Shown in pieces: positions 22,527-31,153 of a stretch of DNA of 49,115 nt. A program made the position numbers and the translations under genes. The DNA is taken from assembly GCA_019118245.1 (NCBI GenBank), contig DWZJ01000030.1:1-49115 (forward strand), read 5' to 3'. Each line of letters opens with the position of its first letter. Positions within the stretch are counted from its first letter, which is position 1. A model generated the notes under the pieces. That model was not told where the DNA came from. It saw only the letters and a list, made by a program, of their open reading frames with translations, and ran no database searches. This stretch comes from Candidatus Oscillibacter excrementigallinarum (GTDB lineage Bacteria; Bacillota; Clostridia; Oscillospirales; Oscillospiraceae).

Positions 22527-22839
22527 AGTCAATACCCTCTCTTCAAAAGGCGCTTTCTTTTGTGGCGGCACCCGTGTTTTCTATGAAACAGTGTGCCCGG
22601 CCCGTGCCGCTTCATACCCGCAAAAGACCAGTGAAACCGGAAAAATTTTCCGGCAGGGGAAAGCTCACACACCCAAACTATACCATACCCATAAAGAAAA
22701 TGCAAACCCTTCCTGCAAACCTCTTGGCTGCGGCAGCAAATTTCGTCATATTTCCAAAGGGACCGCCCGCCACATCCAGCCGAAGAAGGGGAGGGGGGGC
22801 GGAGATCTGGGAACATCAGGGGAAACTTTGCCCGCTGCC
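22527..22839 (-). other. Leader and promoter region of murA; no gene
   Basis: The 313 bp between yycI and murA hold the murA promoter (22677-22705) and a leader of about 145 nt. The leader contains the palindrome CCGGAAAA-A-TTTTCCGG (22637-22653). No clear terminator for the yycI side was found, so read-through into murA is possible. Confidence 0.6.
22677..22705 (-). promoter_or_regulatory. Promoter of murA
   Basis: On the minus strand TTGCAT (22705-22700), 17 bp, TATAGT (22682-22677). Confidence 0.7.
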
Positions 22840-23640
22840 CTACGCGGCGGACACCGAGCCGGTGTAGCAGTTCACATAATAATTCGAGGTGTCGGTGACG
22901 ATGCACCAGGCGGGCACCAGGGCCATGGGGGTGGCGGTGGTGCTCTGCAATTCATAGCAGAGGTACAGATCCGTCACGGCGGTGACCACCGCGCCGCTCT
23001 GAACGGTGCCCAGAAACGCGTTGAGGGCGCCCAGGGCGGAGAGAGCCCCGTCTCCGCTGGCGCTCTGGCCCTCTTGGGGCAGATGCGCGCCGCTGACGGA
23101 CACCACCCGGCCGCCGGCGATGGCAAAGGTGACGGTGCAGTTGACCACCGGCGCCCCGTTATAGGTCTGGACGGCCGAGGCAGTGCCCTCCGCCCCCTCC
23201 AGGGAGACCGTCAGGCCCTCGTAGTGGAAGGCACGGCAGAAGGCGCGGCACAGGGTGTCCGCCATGTCGTCGCTCTGGTCGATCACCACGTCGAAGGTGC
23301 CGTCGGCCCGAAAGACGGCGCTGCCGTTTTCGTTTTGATAGGTGGTGACACCGCCGCCGCCGTCAGACTGGGCAAGCGGGTCCCCCAGCAGGAACTCCGC
23401 CATCCGCGCCTCCTCGGCTGTGTCCCGCTCCAGCGTCAGGCCGGAGGGAGGCGTGGTGCCGGAGATGAGACTGCCGTCCAGGGACACGCCCTCCGCCGCG
23501 TACAGCTGCACCATCTGGTCCCGGGCCTCCGCCTGGGCGGAGAGGGCGGTGGTGGCCCGGACGGCCAGCAGGCCCAGCAAACAGAGATTCATCAGGGCCA
23601 GGATCAAAATGATGATGTTTTTCAGACGGAAGCTCTCCAT
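22840..23640 (-). CDS. YycI-like regulatory protein of the Wal system
   Basis: The 266-residue protein has one N-terminal membrane helix (about 8-28) after MESFRLKNI, and an extracellular domain with a C-terminal LVPAWCIVTDTSNYYVNCYTG, typical of the YycI/YycH two-component regulatory fold. In Bacillus, YycI and YycH bind the membrane part of WalK and adjust its activity. Sequence similarity in this family is low, so the name rests mainly on position and layout. It follows yycH by 45 bp and has GGGAGG upstream. Confidence 0.78.
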   Translation of the reverse strand: MESFRLKNIIILILALMNLCLLGLLAVRATTALSAQAEARDQMVQLYAAEGVSLDGSLISGTTPPSGLTLERDTAEEARMAEFLLGDPLAQSDGGGGVTTYQNENGSAVFRADGTFDVVIDQSDDMADTLCRAFCRAFHYEGLTVSLEGAEGTASAVQTYNGAPVVNCTVTFAIAGGRVVSVSGAHLPQEGQSASGDGALSALGALNAFLGTVQSGAVVTAVTDLYLCYELQSTTATPMALVPAWCIVTDTSNYYVNCYTGSVSAA

Positions 23641-23685
23641 CCGCCGGACCTCCCTTCCGCCGCCGGAGCGGCATGAGCTGCGGAC

Positions 23686-24981
23686 TCAGTCCGCCAGCCA
23701 GCTGGCGGACACCGTGTCGCCGCCGCTGTCGGCGTACCCCACCGACAGCTCTGTGCCGGGATGCTCCGCGGCGATGGCCAGCGTCTGGCGCAGCGGCAGC
23801 AGCAAAGACATCTCCCCGGAGATGCTGTACTGCCGGAACCGCAGGGACAGCCGGGTGATGGCGGTCCCGGAGAGGGCGATTTCCGCAGCGCTGCCGCCGT
23901 CCGAAAAGCGGATGGGGATGCCGTTGATCTGATAGCCGTAGGTCAGCTGCGTGGTCTCCCCGCTCTGGCGGACGGACACCAGATACAGCCCCGCTTCACC
24001 GGAGAGGCCCCCGGTGAGCTGCTCCAGCAGGATGCTGGCGCCCAGCACGGCTTCCGAGGCCGTTGGGACCTCTTCCTGAGCGGCGATCTCCAGGGGCGTA
24101 AAGTCCGCGCCGCTGCGGTAGATGATCTCGCCGTTGGGGCGGATGTGCAGGGAGCGGTCTGCCTCCACCTCGGTGATGACCTCCGTGCCGTCGTTTTCCG
24201 TGTACCGCTCCCGGGTGTTGGCGTTGAATCCGAAGGACACCAGCAGCTGGTCGGTGTCAGAGAGCGGGGAGGAAGCTGAGAGGACCGGCAGCTCCGGCAG
24301 CTCCGCCGGCAGGATGGACAGGGGGAACAGGGCCCCGTACCGGGCGTCCGCCTCCGCGTCCTCAAAGGCAAAGAAAACACCGGCAAAGCCAGACTGGCTC
24401 ACGGACTCCGTCAGGGTCTCCGCGGAGAGTGAGGTGGAGGGCACGGCGCTGGTGAACACCGCGTCCGCCCCGTCCCACAAATAGAGCTGGACGGAGCCGT
24501 CCTCCTCCGCCGAGAGGAGCAGGCAGCGGATCTCCTGCTCCCAGTCCGTGTCCTCCACGCCGATCAGCTCCGCCAGCACCTGCAGCGGCAGCGGGTTGAG
24601 GAAGTCAAAGTAGATGGAGGTCCCGGAGAGAGCGGAGCGGAACTGGTCCACCGTGGCGGGGGAGAGGGCCTGGACGGAGCCCAGGGCCTCCCGCAGGCCC
24701 AGGGCGGAAAACCCGTCGCTGTTGGTGGTGAGACCCAGGCTGCCGTACCGGCCGTAGGAGTCCGTGATGACCACCCGCACCGGGGCGGGGAACTCCCGAA
24801 GCTCCGTGGGAGAGACGCTGGACAGCCCGCCGGAGAGCCGCTGAAAATAGTTTTGATCCTCTGTCAAGTCCAGATTGTACAGCTGCAGCTGAGCGAACAG
24901 GAGCACCGCCGACACGGACAGCAGGGCGATGGCGATATTCTGGATGAGATTGCGGCGCCTGCGCCTGGCGGCCTGGTCCAT
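23686..24981 (-). CDS. YycH-like regulatory protein of the Wal system
   Basis: The 431-residue protein has a basic cytoplasmic start (MDQAARRRRRN), a membrane helix (about 13-29) and a large outside region with LSGGLSSVSPTELREFPAPVRV, EVITEVEADRSLHIRPNGEIIYRS and a C-terminal YAD-SGGD segment. This matches the YycH layout: one helix and a three-domain extracellular part. It should interact with WalK and YycI at the membrane. It lies 39 bp after walK, with AAAGGAGG upstream. Confidence 0.8.
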   Translation of the reverse strand: MDQAARRRRRNLIQNIAIALLSVSAVLLFAQLQLYNLDLTEDQNYFQRLSGGLSSVSPTELREFPAPVRVVITDSYGRYGSLGLTTNSDGFSALGLREALGSVQALSPATVDQFRSALSGTSIYFDFLNPLPLQVLAELIGVEDTDWEQEIRCLLLSAEEDGSVQLYLWDGADAVFTSAVPSTSLSAETLTESVSQSGFAGVFFAFEDAEADARYGALFPLSILPAELPELPVLSASSPLSDTDQLLVSFGFNANTRERYTENDGTEVITEVEADRSLHIRPNGEIIYRSGADFTPLEIAAQEEVPTASEAVLGASILLEQLTGGLSGEAGLYLVSVRQSGETTQLTYGYQINGIPIRFSDGGSAAEIALSGTAITRLSLRFRQYSISGEMSLLLPLRQTLAIAAEHPGTELSVGYADSGGDTVSASWLAD

Positions 24982-25020
24982 GGGCGGCCTCCTTTCAGCG
25001 AATGAATGGATGCGGTTTTC

Positions 25021-26817
25021 TCAGGCGGGGCTGGAGGGCCCGCCGATGGGCAGCGTCAGCCGGATGGTGGTGCCCGGACCCTCGTGGGGCGCCAGGGCGA
25101 TGGTGCCGTGGTGGCGCTGGACGATCTCCTTGGCGATGGAGAGGCCCAGGCCCGTGCCGCCGGACTCCCGGGAACGGGCCTTGTCCACCCGGTAGAACCG
25201 GTCGAAGATCCGGTCCCGGTCCTTCTCCGGGATGCCGATGCCGTCGTCGCAGACCTCCATCCACACCTGGTCCTCCGTGGAGCCCGCGGTGATGGAGATG
25301 TGGCCCCCGTCCGGCGTGTACTTGATGGCGTTGCCGATGACGTTCATCATCACCTGCTCCAGCCGGCTCCGGTCTCCCACGATGAGGGGCAGGCTCTCCG
25401 GCGGGGTGTAGACCAGGGCGTGGCCGTGCTGCTTGGCCGCCAGGGCGTTGGCCCGGGTGACGCTCTCGATGGCCTCGCCGAAGGGGAAGCGGGAGAGCAC
25501 CAGCTCCGCGTTGCCGGCATCCAGCCGGCTGAGGGTCAGAAGATCCTGGACGATGTGGGTCATCCGGTCCGTCTCCGTGATGATGATGTCCAGAAAGCCG
25601 TTGGAGGTCTCCACCGGCAGACTGCCCTCCGCGTCCCGCAGGGTCTCGGCATAGCTGCGGACATTGGTGAGGGGGGTGCGCAGCTCGTGGGACACATTGG
25701 CCACGAACTCCTTGCGCCGCTCCTCGTTGCGGTGCTGCTCCGTCACGTCGTGGAGCACCACCAGCACGCCGCCGCTGGCCTGGTCGGAGAAGGGGGCCAG
25801 AAACAGCTCCAGCGTCCGGCCGCCCACCTCCATCTCCGCCTCGGCGTAGTTGGGCCGCTGAAGGGCCAGGGTCTCCCGGAAGGGATACACCTGGCCGAAC
25901 AGGGCGTCATAGGTGGTGCCCTCCGGCACGCTCCGCTGGAGCATCTCCGTGGCGGCGGGATTGCAGTGGATCAGCGCCCCGTCGTGGTCAAAGGCCACCA
26001 CGCCGTCGGTCATGTGGAGGAAGAGGGTGTCCAGCTTGTTCCGCTCGTTCTCCACCGCCGCCAGGGTGGCCTGGAGGACGTCGGCCATTTCGTTGAAGGT
26101 GCCGGTGAGGATGCCGATCTCATCGGTGGACTCCACCGGCAGCTGGCTGTCGAAGTCTCCGGCGGCCACCCGCTCCGCGCCGGCGGTGAGCTTTTCAATG
26201 GGCCCCACCATGGTCTTGGAGAGCAGGAAGCTCAGCAGCACGGAGATCAGCAGGCCGATGACCAGCGCCTGCATGATGATGAGAAAGAGCTGAGAGTTCA
26301 GCTCCGTCACCGTGTCCTTGTTGTCCAGGATGTAGATGATATAGGAGCTGCCGCCGCCCAGAATGGGGATGGCCACATCCATGTAGTCGGCGGTGATGTC
26401 GCTGCGGTCTCCCACCAGGGTGCTGTCCCCCTGTGCCACGGCGTTCCGAGCGGTGAGCAGGTTGGCGGTCTGCTCCCGGGGGAGCTCCGACGCGTCCGCG
26501 GACCCATCGATATACGTGCCGCTCTGGCCGTCCAGGATGAAGTAGTTCCGGGTGCGGTAGTCGATGCCAAGGGAGCCGGCACGGCCCTCCAGCATCTCCT
26601 TGATGCCGGCAGCCCCGTCCGGCTCGGCGGCCCGCTCCCGGAGCGTGGACACATAGCCGTCGCTGTCGTCCCCGAACACGGTGTTGATCTGCTCATAGAA
26701 GGAGTCGATATAGAAGCTGGAGACGCTGGTGGTCAGAAACGCGCCCACCACCGCCATCAGCGAGGTAATGAGCAGCAGCAGGATCAGCATCAGCTTCATA
26801 TGCAGGCTGCGGAACAA
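25021..26817 (-). CDS. walK: Sensor histidine kinase WalK
   Basis: The 598-residue kinase (TTG start at 26817, 7 bp after AAAGGAGGT) has these parts: membrane helix 1 (about 8-28), an extracellular sensor (about 30-175), helix 2 (about 176-200), HAMP (about 201-253), PAS with LHMTDGVVAFDHDGALIHCNPA, and the phosphorylated His in FVANVSHELRTPLTNVRSYAETL. The ATPase boxes are VMMNVIGNAIKYTP, DDGIGIPEKD and GGTGLGLSIAKEI. This is the full WalK order. It controls cell-wall genes with WalR, probably modulated by YycHI. The alternative GTG at 26826 overlaps the ribosome site. Confidence 0.95.
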   Translation of the reverse strand: MFRSLHMKLMLILLLLITSLMAVVGAFLTTSVSSFYIDSFYEQINTVFGDDSDGYVSTLRERAAEPDGAAGIKEMLEGRAGSLGIDYRTRNYFILDGQSGTYIDGSADASELPREQTANLLTARNAVAQGDSTLVGDRSDITADYMDVAIPILGGGSSYIIYILDNKDTVTELNSQLFLIIMQALVIGLLISVLLSFLLSKTMVGPIEKLTAGAERVAAGDFDSQLPVESTDEIGILTGTFNEMADVLQATLAAVENERNKLDTLFLHMTDGVVAFDHDGALIHCNPAATEMLQRSVPEGTTYDALFGQVYPFRETLALQRPNYAEAEMEVGGRTLELFLAPFSDQASGGVLVVLHDVTEQHRNEERRKEFVANVSHELRTPLTNVRSYAETLRDAEGSLPVETSNGFLDIIITETDRMTHIVQDLLTLSRLDAGNAELVLSRFPFGEAIESVTRANALAAKQHGHALVYTPPESLPLIVGDRSRLEQVMMNVIGNAIKYTPDGGHISITAGSTEDQVWMEVCDDGIGIPEKDRDRIFDRFYRVDKARSRESGGTGLGLSIAKEIVQRHHGTIALAPHEGPGTTIRLTLPIGGPSSPA

Positions 26818-26854
26818 GGCGGGCACCTCCTTTTCTCAAGGGTAGGGACAGGGC

Positions 26855-27565
26855 TCACTTCACGGAGAAGTAGTAGCCGGCGCCCCGGCGGGTGAGGATG
26901 AAGACGGGATTGGCGGGATCGGTCTCAATCTTCTCCCGCAGCCGCCGGACCGTCACGTCCACGGTCCGCACGTCGTCGCCCACGTAACCGTAGTTCCACA
27001 CCTGCTCCATCAGGTCGATGCGGGAGTAGACCTTGTTGGGGTGGCTGGCCAGGAAGGTCAGCAGCTCATACTCCCGCTGGGTCAGGTCGATGGCCTTTCC
27101 GGCCCGGAAGACCTGGTGGCTGTCGGTGTTGATGGACAGGTCTCCGGACACGGGCATGGCGGCGGCCGCCGCCGAGGCGGGCGTGGGGGACATGGAGGTC
27201 CGCCGGATGTTGGCACCCACCCGGGCCACCAGCTCCCGCATGGAGAAGGGCTTGGTGATATAGTCGTCGGCGCCGATCTCCAGTCCCAGCACCTTGTCCG
27301 CCTCTTCCTCCCGGGCGGTGAGGATGATCACCGGCACGTTGCTGCCGCTCTCCCGCAGGGCCCGGCACACGTCAAAGCCGTTTTTCTTGGGCAGCATCAC
27401 GTCCAGCAGGATCAGGTCCGGGTTGGCGGACAGGGCCTGGGCCAGGCCGTCCTCGCCGTCGTAGGCCTCCAGGGTCTGGTAGCCCGCCCGCTGGAGATTG
27501 AACTTCAAAATGTCCACGATGTTCTTTTCGTCCTCCACGATGAGGACGGTCTTTTCGTTGCTCAT
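26855..27565 (-). CDS. walR: Response regulator WalR
   Basis: The 236-residue OmpR-type regulator has the acidic pocket (VEDE, about 10-13), the phosphoacceptor D55 in LILLDVMLPKKNGFD, K in YITKPFS, and a winged-helix end with LTQREYELLTFLASHPNKVYSR and VDVTVRRLREKIE. The sequence closely fits WalR (YycF). An Ala/Pro-rich linker (about residues 128-143) is longer than usual. The ATG at 27565 follows AGAGGAGG, and the gene starts 14 bp after the NUDIX stop. Confidence 0.96.
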   Translation of the reverse strand: MSNEKTVLIVEDEKNIVDILKFNLQRAGYQTLEAYDGEDGLAQALSANPDLILLDVMLPKKNGFDVCRALRESGSNVPVIILTAREEEADKVLGLEIGADDYITKPFSMRELVARVGANIRRTSMSPTPASAAAAAMPVSGDLSINTDSHQVFRAGKAIDLTQREYELLTFLASHPNKVYSRIDLMEQVWNYGYVGDDVRTVDVTVRRLREKIETDPANPVFILTRRGAGYYFSVK

Positions 27566-27579
27566 AGAGAGTCCTCCTC

Positions 27580-28128
27580 TCAAAGGTTCAGAAGCACCTT
27601 GGCCTTCAGCACGGCGGCAATGGTCTTGCCGTCCTCGATCTCCCCGTCCATCACCCGGTGGACCATTTCGCCGAAGGGGATGCGTTCCACGTTCAGAAAT
27701 TCGTCCTCGTCCAGGTGCTGTTCCTCCATGTGCAGCCCCTTGGCCAGAAACAGGTACAGCCGTTCGCTGAGACAGCCGGGGGAGGGAAGCGTGACCCCCA
27801 TGGGCAGGAAGGTGTCCGGCACGGCGCCGGTCTCCTCCTTTAATTCCCGCAGGGCGCCGGACACCGGGTCCTCGCCGGGCTCCAGCTTGCCGGCGGGGAT
27901 CTCCAGCAGGGGCTTGCCGATCACATAGCGGTACTGAGTGACGGTGAGCACGTTGTTCCGGTCGTCCAGGGCCAGGACGGCCACGCCGTCCACATGCTCC
28001 ACCACCTCCCGGGTGGAGGTCCGGCCGTTGGGCAGAAGCACCTGATCCACGTGCAGGCTCAAAAAGCTGCCCTGGTACTTCTCCTCCCGGCTGAGGGTCT
28101 TCTCCGTCAGATCTGCTGTCCGATTCAT
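27580..28128 (-). CDS. NUDIX hydrolase, ADP-ribose pyrophosphatase type
   Basis: The 182-residue protein has a perfect NUDIX box: G80, E86, R94-E95-L96, E98-E99, G101, in a setting ([13 protein letters not shown]) typical of ADP-ribose pyrophosphatases. The start resembles the NudF family ([21 protein letters not shown]). It should hydrolyse ADP-ribose to AMP and ribose-5-phosphate. It is the first gene of the wal operon, just 14 bp before walR, with a promoter at 28186-28215. GGTGG precedes the ATG. Confidence 0.92.
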   Translation of the reverse strand: MNRTADLTEKTLSREEKYQGSFLSLHVDQVLLPNGRTSTREVVEHVDGVAVLALDDRNNVLTVTQYRYVIGKPLLEIPAGKLEPGEDPVSGALRELKEETGAVPDTFLPMGVTLPSPGCLSERLYLFLAKGLHMEEQHLDEDEFLNVERIPFGEMVHRVMDGEIEDGKTIAAVLKAKVLLNL

Positions 28129-28185
28129 TTGCTCATACCACCTTGTGACTTATTTTTACGCAGTCAGGATAAACTCAATCATCTA

Positions 28186-28215
28186 ATTATAGCATATCCG
28201 ACAGAAAAAGCCAAC
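28186..28215 (-). promoter_or_regulatory. Promoter of the NUDIX-wal operon
   Basis: On the minus strand TTGGCT (28215-28210), 18 bp, TATAAT (28191-28186). The -35 box lies 13 bp from that of smpB, back to back. Confidence 0.75.
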
Positions 28216-28228
28216 TGTGACTTTCTCT

Positions 28229-28257
28229 TGAAGAAGCGGGGAAAGTATGATATACTG
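28229..28257 (+). promoter_or_regulatory. Promoter of the smpB operon
   Basis: TTGAAG (28229-28234), 17 bp, TATACT (28252-28257). The leader is only about 18 nt. Confidence 0.7.
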
Positions 28258-28281
28258 ATAAAACTTTCCAGAGAAAACGAG

Positions 28282-28755
28282 GTGAGCCCCACGGAGAAGA
28301 AAGGGATCAAGATCGCGGCCCAGAACCGCAAGGCCTTCCACGACTACTTCGTGGAGGACCGGTACGAGGCGGGCATCCAGCTGGCGGGCACGGAGGTCAA
28401 GTCCATCCGGGCCGGCACGCTGAACCTGAAGGACTCCTACTGCACGGTGAAGGACGGGGAGCTGTTCGTCCACGGGATGCACATCTCCCCCTATGAGAAG
28501 GGCAACATCTTCAACCGGGACCCGGTGCGCTCCCGGCGGCTGCTGATGCACAAGCGGGAGATCCGCAAGCTCCACGCCCTGGTGAAGCAGGACGGCTACG
28601 CCCTGGTGCCCCTGTCCGTCTATTTTAAGGATTCTCGGGTGAAGCTGGAGGTCGGCCTGTGCCGGGGCAAGAAGAACTACGACAAGCGGGCGGCGGCCTC
28701 CGCGCGGGATGCCAAGCGGGAGATCGACCGCACCTTGAAAGAAAGGAATCGATAA
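28282..28755 (+). CDS. smpB: SsrA-binding protein SmpB
   Basis: The 157-residue protein binds tmRNA and brings it to stalled ribosomes. It has [17 protein letters not shown], the signature [33 protein letters not shown], and the basic tail [23 protein letters not shown]. The start is GTG at 28282; upstream is only a weak GAAAACGAG, and the leader is short. The ssrA gene it partners lies 1.7 kb downstream on the same strand. Confidence 0.96.
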   Translation: MSPTEKKGIKIAAQNRKAFHDYFVEDRYEAGIQLAGTEVKSIRAGTLNLKDSYCTVKDGELFVHGMHISPYEKGNIFNRDPVRSRRLLMHKREIRKLHALVKQDGYALVPLSVYFKDSRVKLEVGLCRGKKNYDKRAAASARDAKREIDRTLKERNR

Positions 28756-28757
28756 CG

Positions 28758-29288
28758 ATGTCTGATGTGAAGAATCCCATTGTCACCATCACCATGGAAA
28801 ACGGCGCCGTGATGACCGGCGAGCTGTATCCCGACAAGGCCCCCAACACGGTGGCCAACTTCATCTCCCTGGCCAACAAGGGCTTTTATGACGGCCTGAT
28901 CTTCCACCGGGTGATCCCCGGCTTCATGATCCAGGGCGGCTGCCCCAAGGGCAACGGCACTGGCGGCCCCGGCTACGACATCCGCGGCGAGTTCTCCGGC
29001 AACGGCTTTGCCCAGAACGACCTGAAGCACACCACCGGCGTGCTGTCCATGGCCCGGGCCATGCACCCGGACTCCGCCGGCAGCCAGTTCTTCATCATGG
29101 TGGCCCCGGCCCCCCATCTGGACGGGCAGTACGCCGCCTTCGGCCAGGTGACCGGCAACGTGGAGGAGGCCATCCGCATCTCCGAGGTCCCCACCGACTG
29201 GAACGACAAGCCCAAGACACCGGTGGTCATCCAGTCCATCCGGGTGGACACCCAGGGCGTGGACTATCCGGAGCCCAAAAAGCGCTGA
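28758..29288 (+). CDS. Cyclophilin-type peptidyl-prolyl isomerase
   Basis: The 176-residue cytosolic protein has the cyclophilin core: [19 protein letters not shown] (overlapping pieces), [13 protein letters not shown] with the catalytic Arg, [28 protein letters not shown] and a VV.ATR-like VVIQSIRV ending. It speeds proline isomerisation in folding proteins. No signal peptide is seen. The ATG at 28758 follows GAAAGGAATCG, with the smpB stop just upstream, so the two are co-transcribed. Confidence 0.95.
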   Translation: MSDVKNPIVTITMENGAVMTGELYPDKAPNTVANFISLANKGFYDGLIFHRVIPGFMIQGGCPKGNGTGGPGYDIRGEFSGNGFAQNDLKHTTGVLSMARAMHPDSAGSQFFIMVAPAPHLDGQYAAFGQVTGNVEEAIRISEVPTDWNDKPKTPVVIQSIRVDTQGVDYPEPKKR

Positions 29289-29304
29289 GAGGGGAGGCGT
29301 TCCC

Positions 29305-30063
29305 ATGAAAACGGCCATCATCACCGGCGCGTCCTCCGGCCTGGGGCGGGAGTTTGCCCGCCAGCTGGCGGACGTGTTCCCGGAGATCGGCTGCTGCTGG
29401 CTCATCGCCCGCCGGGAGGACCGATTGGAAGAAGTGGCCCGGGAGATGGTGGGGGTGGAGACGGTCTGCCTCCCCCTGGACCTGTGCGACCCGGCTGCTT
29501 TTACCGCGCTGGAGGAAAAACTGGTGGCGGAGAAGCCGGAGGTGGCGATGCTCATCAACAACGCCGGCTGCGGCTACCTGGGCCGGATGGGAGAGACGAA
29601 AACGGATCTCCAGACCCGGATGGTGGACCTGAACGTCCGGGCCCTGACGGCGGTGACGAATCTGGTCCTTCCCTATATGCCGGCGGGGGGCCGCATCCTC
29701 AATACGTCCTCCATCGCCGCCTTCTGCCCCACGCCCCGGATGACGGTGTACGGCGCCAGCAAGGCGTACGTGTCCTCCTTCACCGTGGGCCTCAGCGAGG
29801 AGCTGCGGCGGAAGAACATCACGGTCACGGCGGTGTGCCCCGGCCCCATGAAGACGGAGTTTCTGGATGCAGGCCGCATCACCGGCCGTTCTCCGGCCTT
29901 CGAGTATCTGCCCTACTGCGACCAGGTGCGGGTGGCCGGCGGCGCTCTGCGGGCCGCCCGGGCGGGCCAGACCATCTACACGCCGAAGCTGTTCTACAAA
30001 TTCTACCGGCTGCTGGCCAAGGTCACGCCGGTAAAGCTGATGGTGAAATTCACCAAAACCTGA
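29305..30063 (+). CDS. SDR family oxidoreductase
   Basis: The 252-residue enzyme has the NAD(P)-binding TGASSGLGREFARQL (6-20), INNAG, the catalytic Ser in NTSSIAAF, YGASKAY (Tyr-x3-Lys), and CPGPMKTEF. These are classical short-chain dehydrogenase motifs. The C-terminus (FYKFYRLLAKVTPVKLMVKFTK) resembles DltE/YqjQ-type members. The substrate is unknown. It follows the cyclophilin gene by 16 bp with GAGGGGAGG upstream. Confidence 0.92.
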   Translation: MKTAIITGASSGLGREFARQLADVFPEIGCCWLIARREDRLEEVAREMVGVETVCLPLDLCDPAAFTALEEKLVAEKPEVAMLINNAGCGYLGRMGETKTDLQTRMVDLNVRALTAVTNLVLPYMPAGGRILNTSSIAAFCPTPRMTVYGASKAYVSSFTVGLSEELRRKNITVTAVCPGPMKTEFLDAGRITGRSPAFEYLPYCDQVRVAGGALRAARAGQTIYTPKLFYKFYRLLAKVTPVKLMVKFTKT

Positions 30064-30460
30064 AATGTCATGGAATTGTAACACATTCCGACGCCGGGAT
30101 GTGTTACAATCTCCATTGATATCCTGCCAGATATCCCAGCAGAGACCCCAGTATGGAGCTCTCTTTGCAGCCGACAACGTTCCCCGCGCAGGCCAACAGA
30201 AGCTGTTTGCAGCGAGAGGAGAACGAGCGGACTTTGCCCCAATACCAGGGTTCCCGCCGCAAACCAGCGCAGCGTTTGCGGTGGGAAGAGGAGGGACAAC
30301 GGAGACGAGCGGACTTTGCCCAAATACCCAGGGCTCCCATCACAAACCAGCGAAGCGTTTGTGATGGGAAGAGGAGGAGCAAGGGAGCGAGCGCAGTTTT
30401 CGCGGACAGCCGCAGGCTGACCGCGGAAACGGAGACGAGCGGACTTTGCTCCGACGATAG
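30064..30460 (+). repeat. Hairpin-repeat tract upstream of ssrA; no gene
   Basis: This 397 bp stretch holds a 15 bp inverted repeat (30075-30089 with 30096-30110, one wobble) and then related units. AGCGGACTTTGC occurs at 30226, 30308 and 30438. Hairpin A pairs 30253-30264 with 30274-30285; hairpin B pairs 30336-30347 with 30357-30368. Both enclose the loop CAGCG(C/A)AGC, and their stems differ by paired changes. A third hairpin pairs 30397-30411 with 30415-30429. I could not place a clear ssrA promoter. Confidence 0.7.
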
Positions 30461-30824
30461 GGGGGTGTACCGGTTTCGACGGGGGTATGGAGGCGGGACC
30501 AGCGGGCGGCGGCGCCTGACCGCCATAAAACGGGCAATTTATAAATCAAATAACAACAGACAAGTTGCTATTGCTGCCTAATTAAAGGCGGCCGTCTGAA
30601 CCGGGGTGGCCACAGACCGGGGAAGGCGTCGTTGATGTGGCGTCCGTGCGGCGGGTAAGAGTTGCCCCGCCCACGCATGATGACTCTCACCTGACTTCCT
30701 GGCGTGACGGCTTGCCAGGGAGGAGGGGAACCGGGAGGAAGACTCCCGCAATAACCGTCTGCGCCCGGAGAAAGTCCCGTTAAAGTGCTTTCGGACAGGG
30801 GTTCGACTCCCCTCACCTCCACCA
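30461..30824 (+). ncRNA. ssrA: Transfer-messenger RNA (tmRNA)
   Basis: The 364 nt gene starts GGGGGTGTACCGGTTTCGACGG, of which the first seven bases pair with CACCTCC before the encoded ACCA end (30821-30824). The T-arm GGGGTTCGACTCCCC (about 30798-30812) is present. The tag frame runs 30534-30581 and encodes AIYKSNNNRQVAIAA followed by TAA, so stalled proteins receive a degradation tag ending AIAA instead of the common ALAA. It works with SmpB, encoded upstream. The 3' CCA is encoded. A terminator follows at once. Confidence 0.97.
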
Positions 30825-30861
30825 CGTCGGAGCAAAGTCCGCTTTGCTCCGACGTCTTTTT
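30825..30861 (+). terminator. Terminator of ssrA
   Basis: CGTCGGAGCAAAG (30825-30837) pairs with CTTTGCTCCGACG (30842-30854) around TCCG, then TCTTTTT. A second hairpin, GACGTCTTTTT (30851-30861) with its complement ending at 30884, uses the same bases and competes with it. Confidence 0.88.
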
Positions 30862-31085
30862 ATGCCTAAGGCAAAAAAGACGTCATCCGCCCGCTCCCTT
30901 GCTCATCCTTTCCAACTGCGACCCGCTGCGCTGGGCTCGCAGTTGGTGGATTGCCCTGCGGGCGGGATTTTTCTCGATTAAGAAATGTCGATTTTAACCA
31001 TCCCTTTCAGATGAACATTACACGAACACCTGCGTTTTCAAAGGCGGCTTTGCGGGAAGGGTGCGGCTGTGATGTCAACAATCGT

Positions 31086-31133
31086 AAGAAAGGCTGCCAA
31101 TGGTATAATTACCATTGGCGACTTTCTTTTTTT
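31086..31133 (+). terminator. Orphan intrinsic terminator
   Basis: GCCAATGGTA (31096-31105) pairs with TACCATTGGC (31110-31119), extended by GAAAG/CTTTC, then seven T residues. No gene ends just before it, so the gene it served may be lost. Confidence 0.8.
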
Positions 31134-31153
31134 GACATATTGTTATAAAATAG

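Noticed and set aside
30568-30835. Open frames on the minus strand over ssrA
   Set aside because: They lie wholly within the tmRNA gene and have no ribosome site or homologous pattern.
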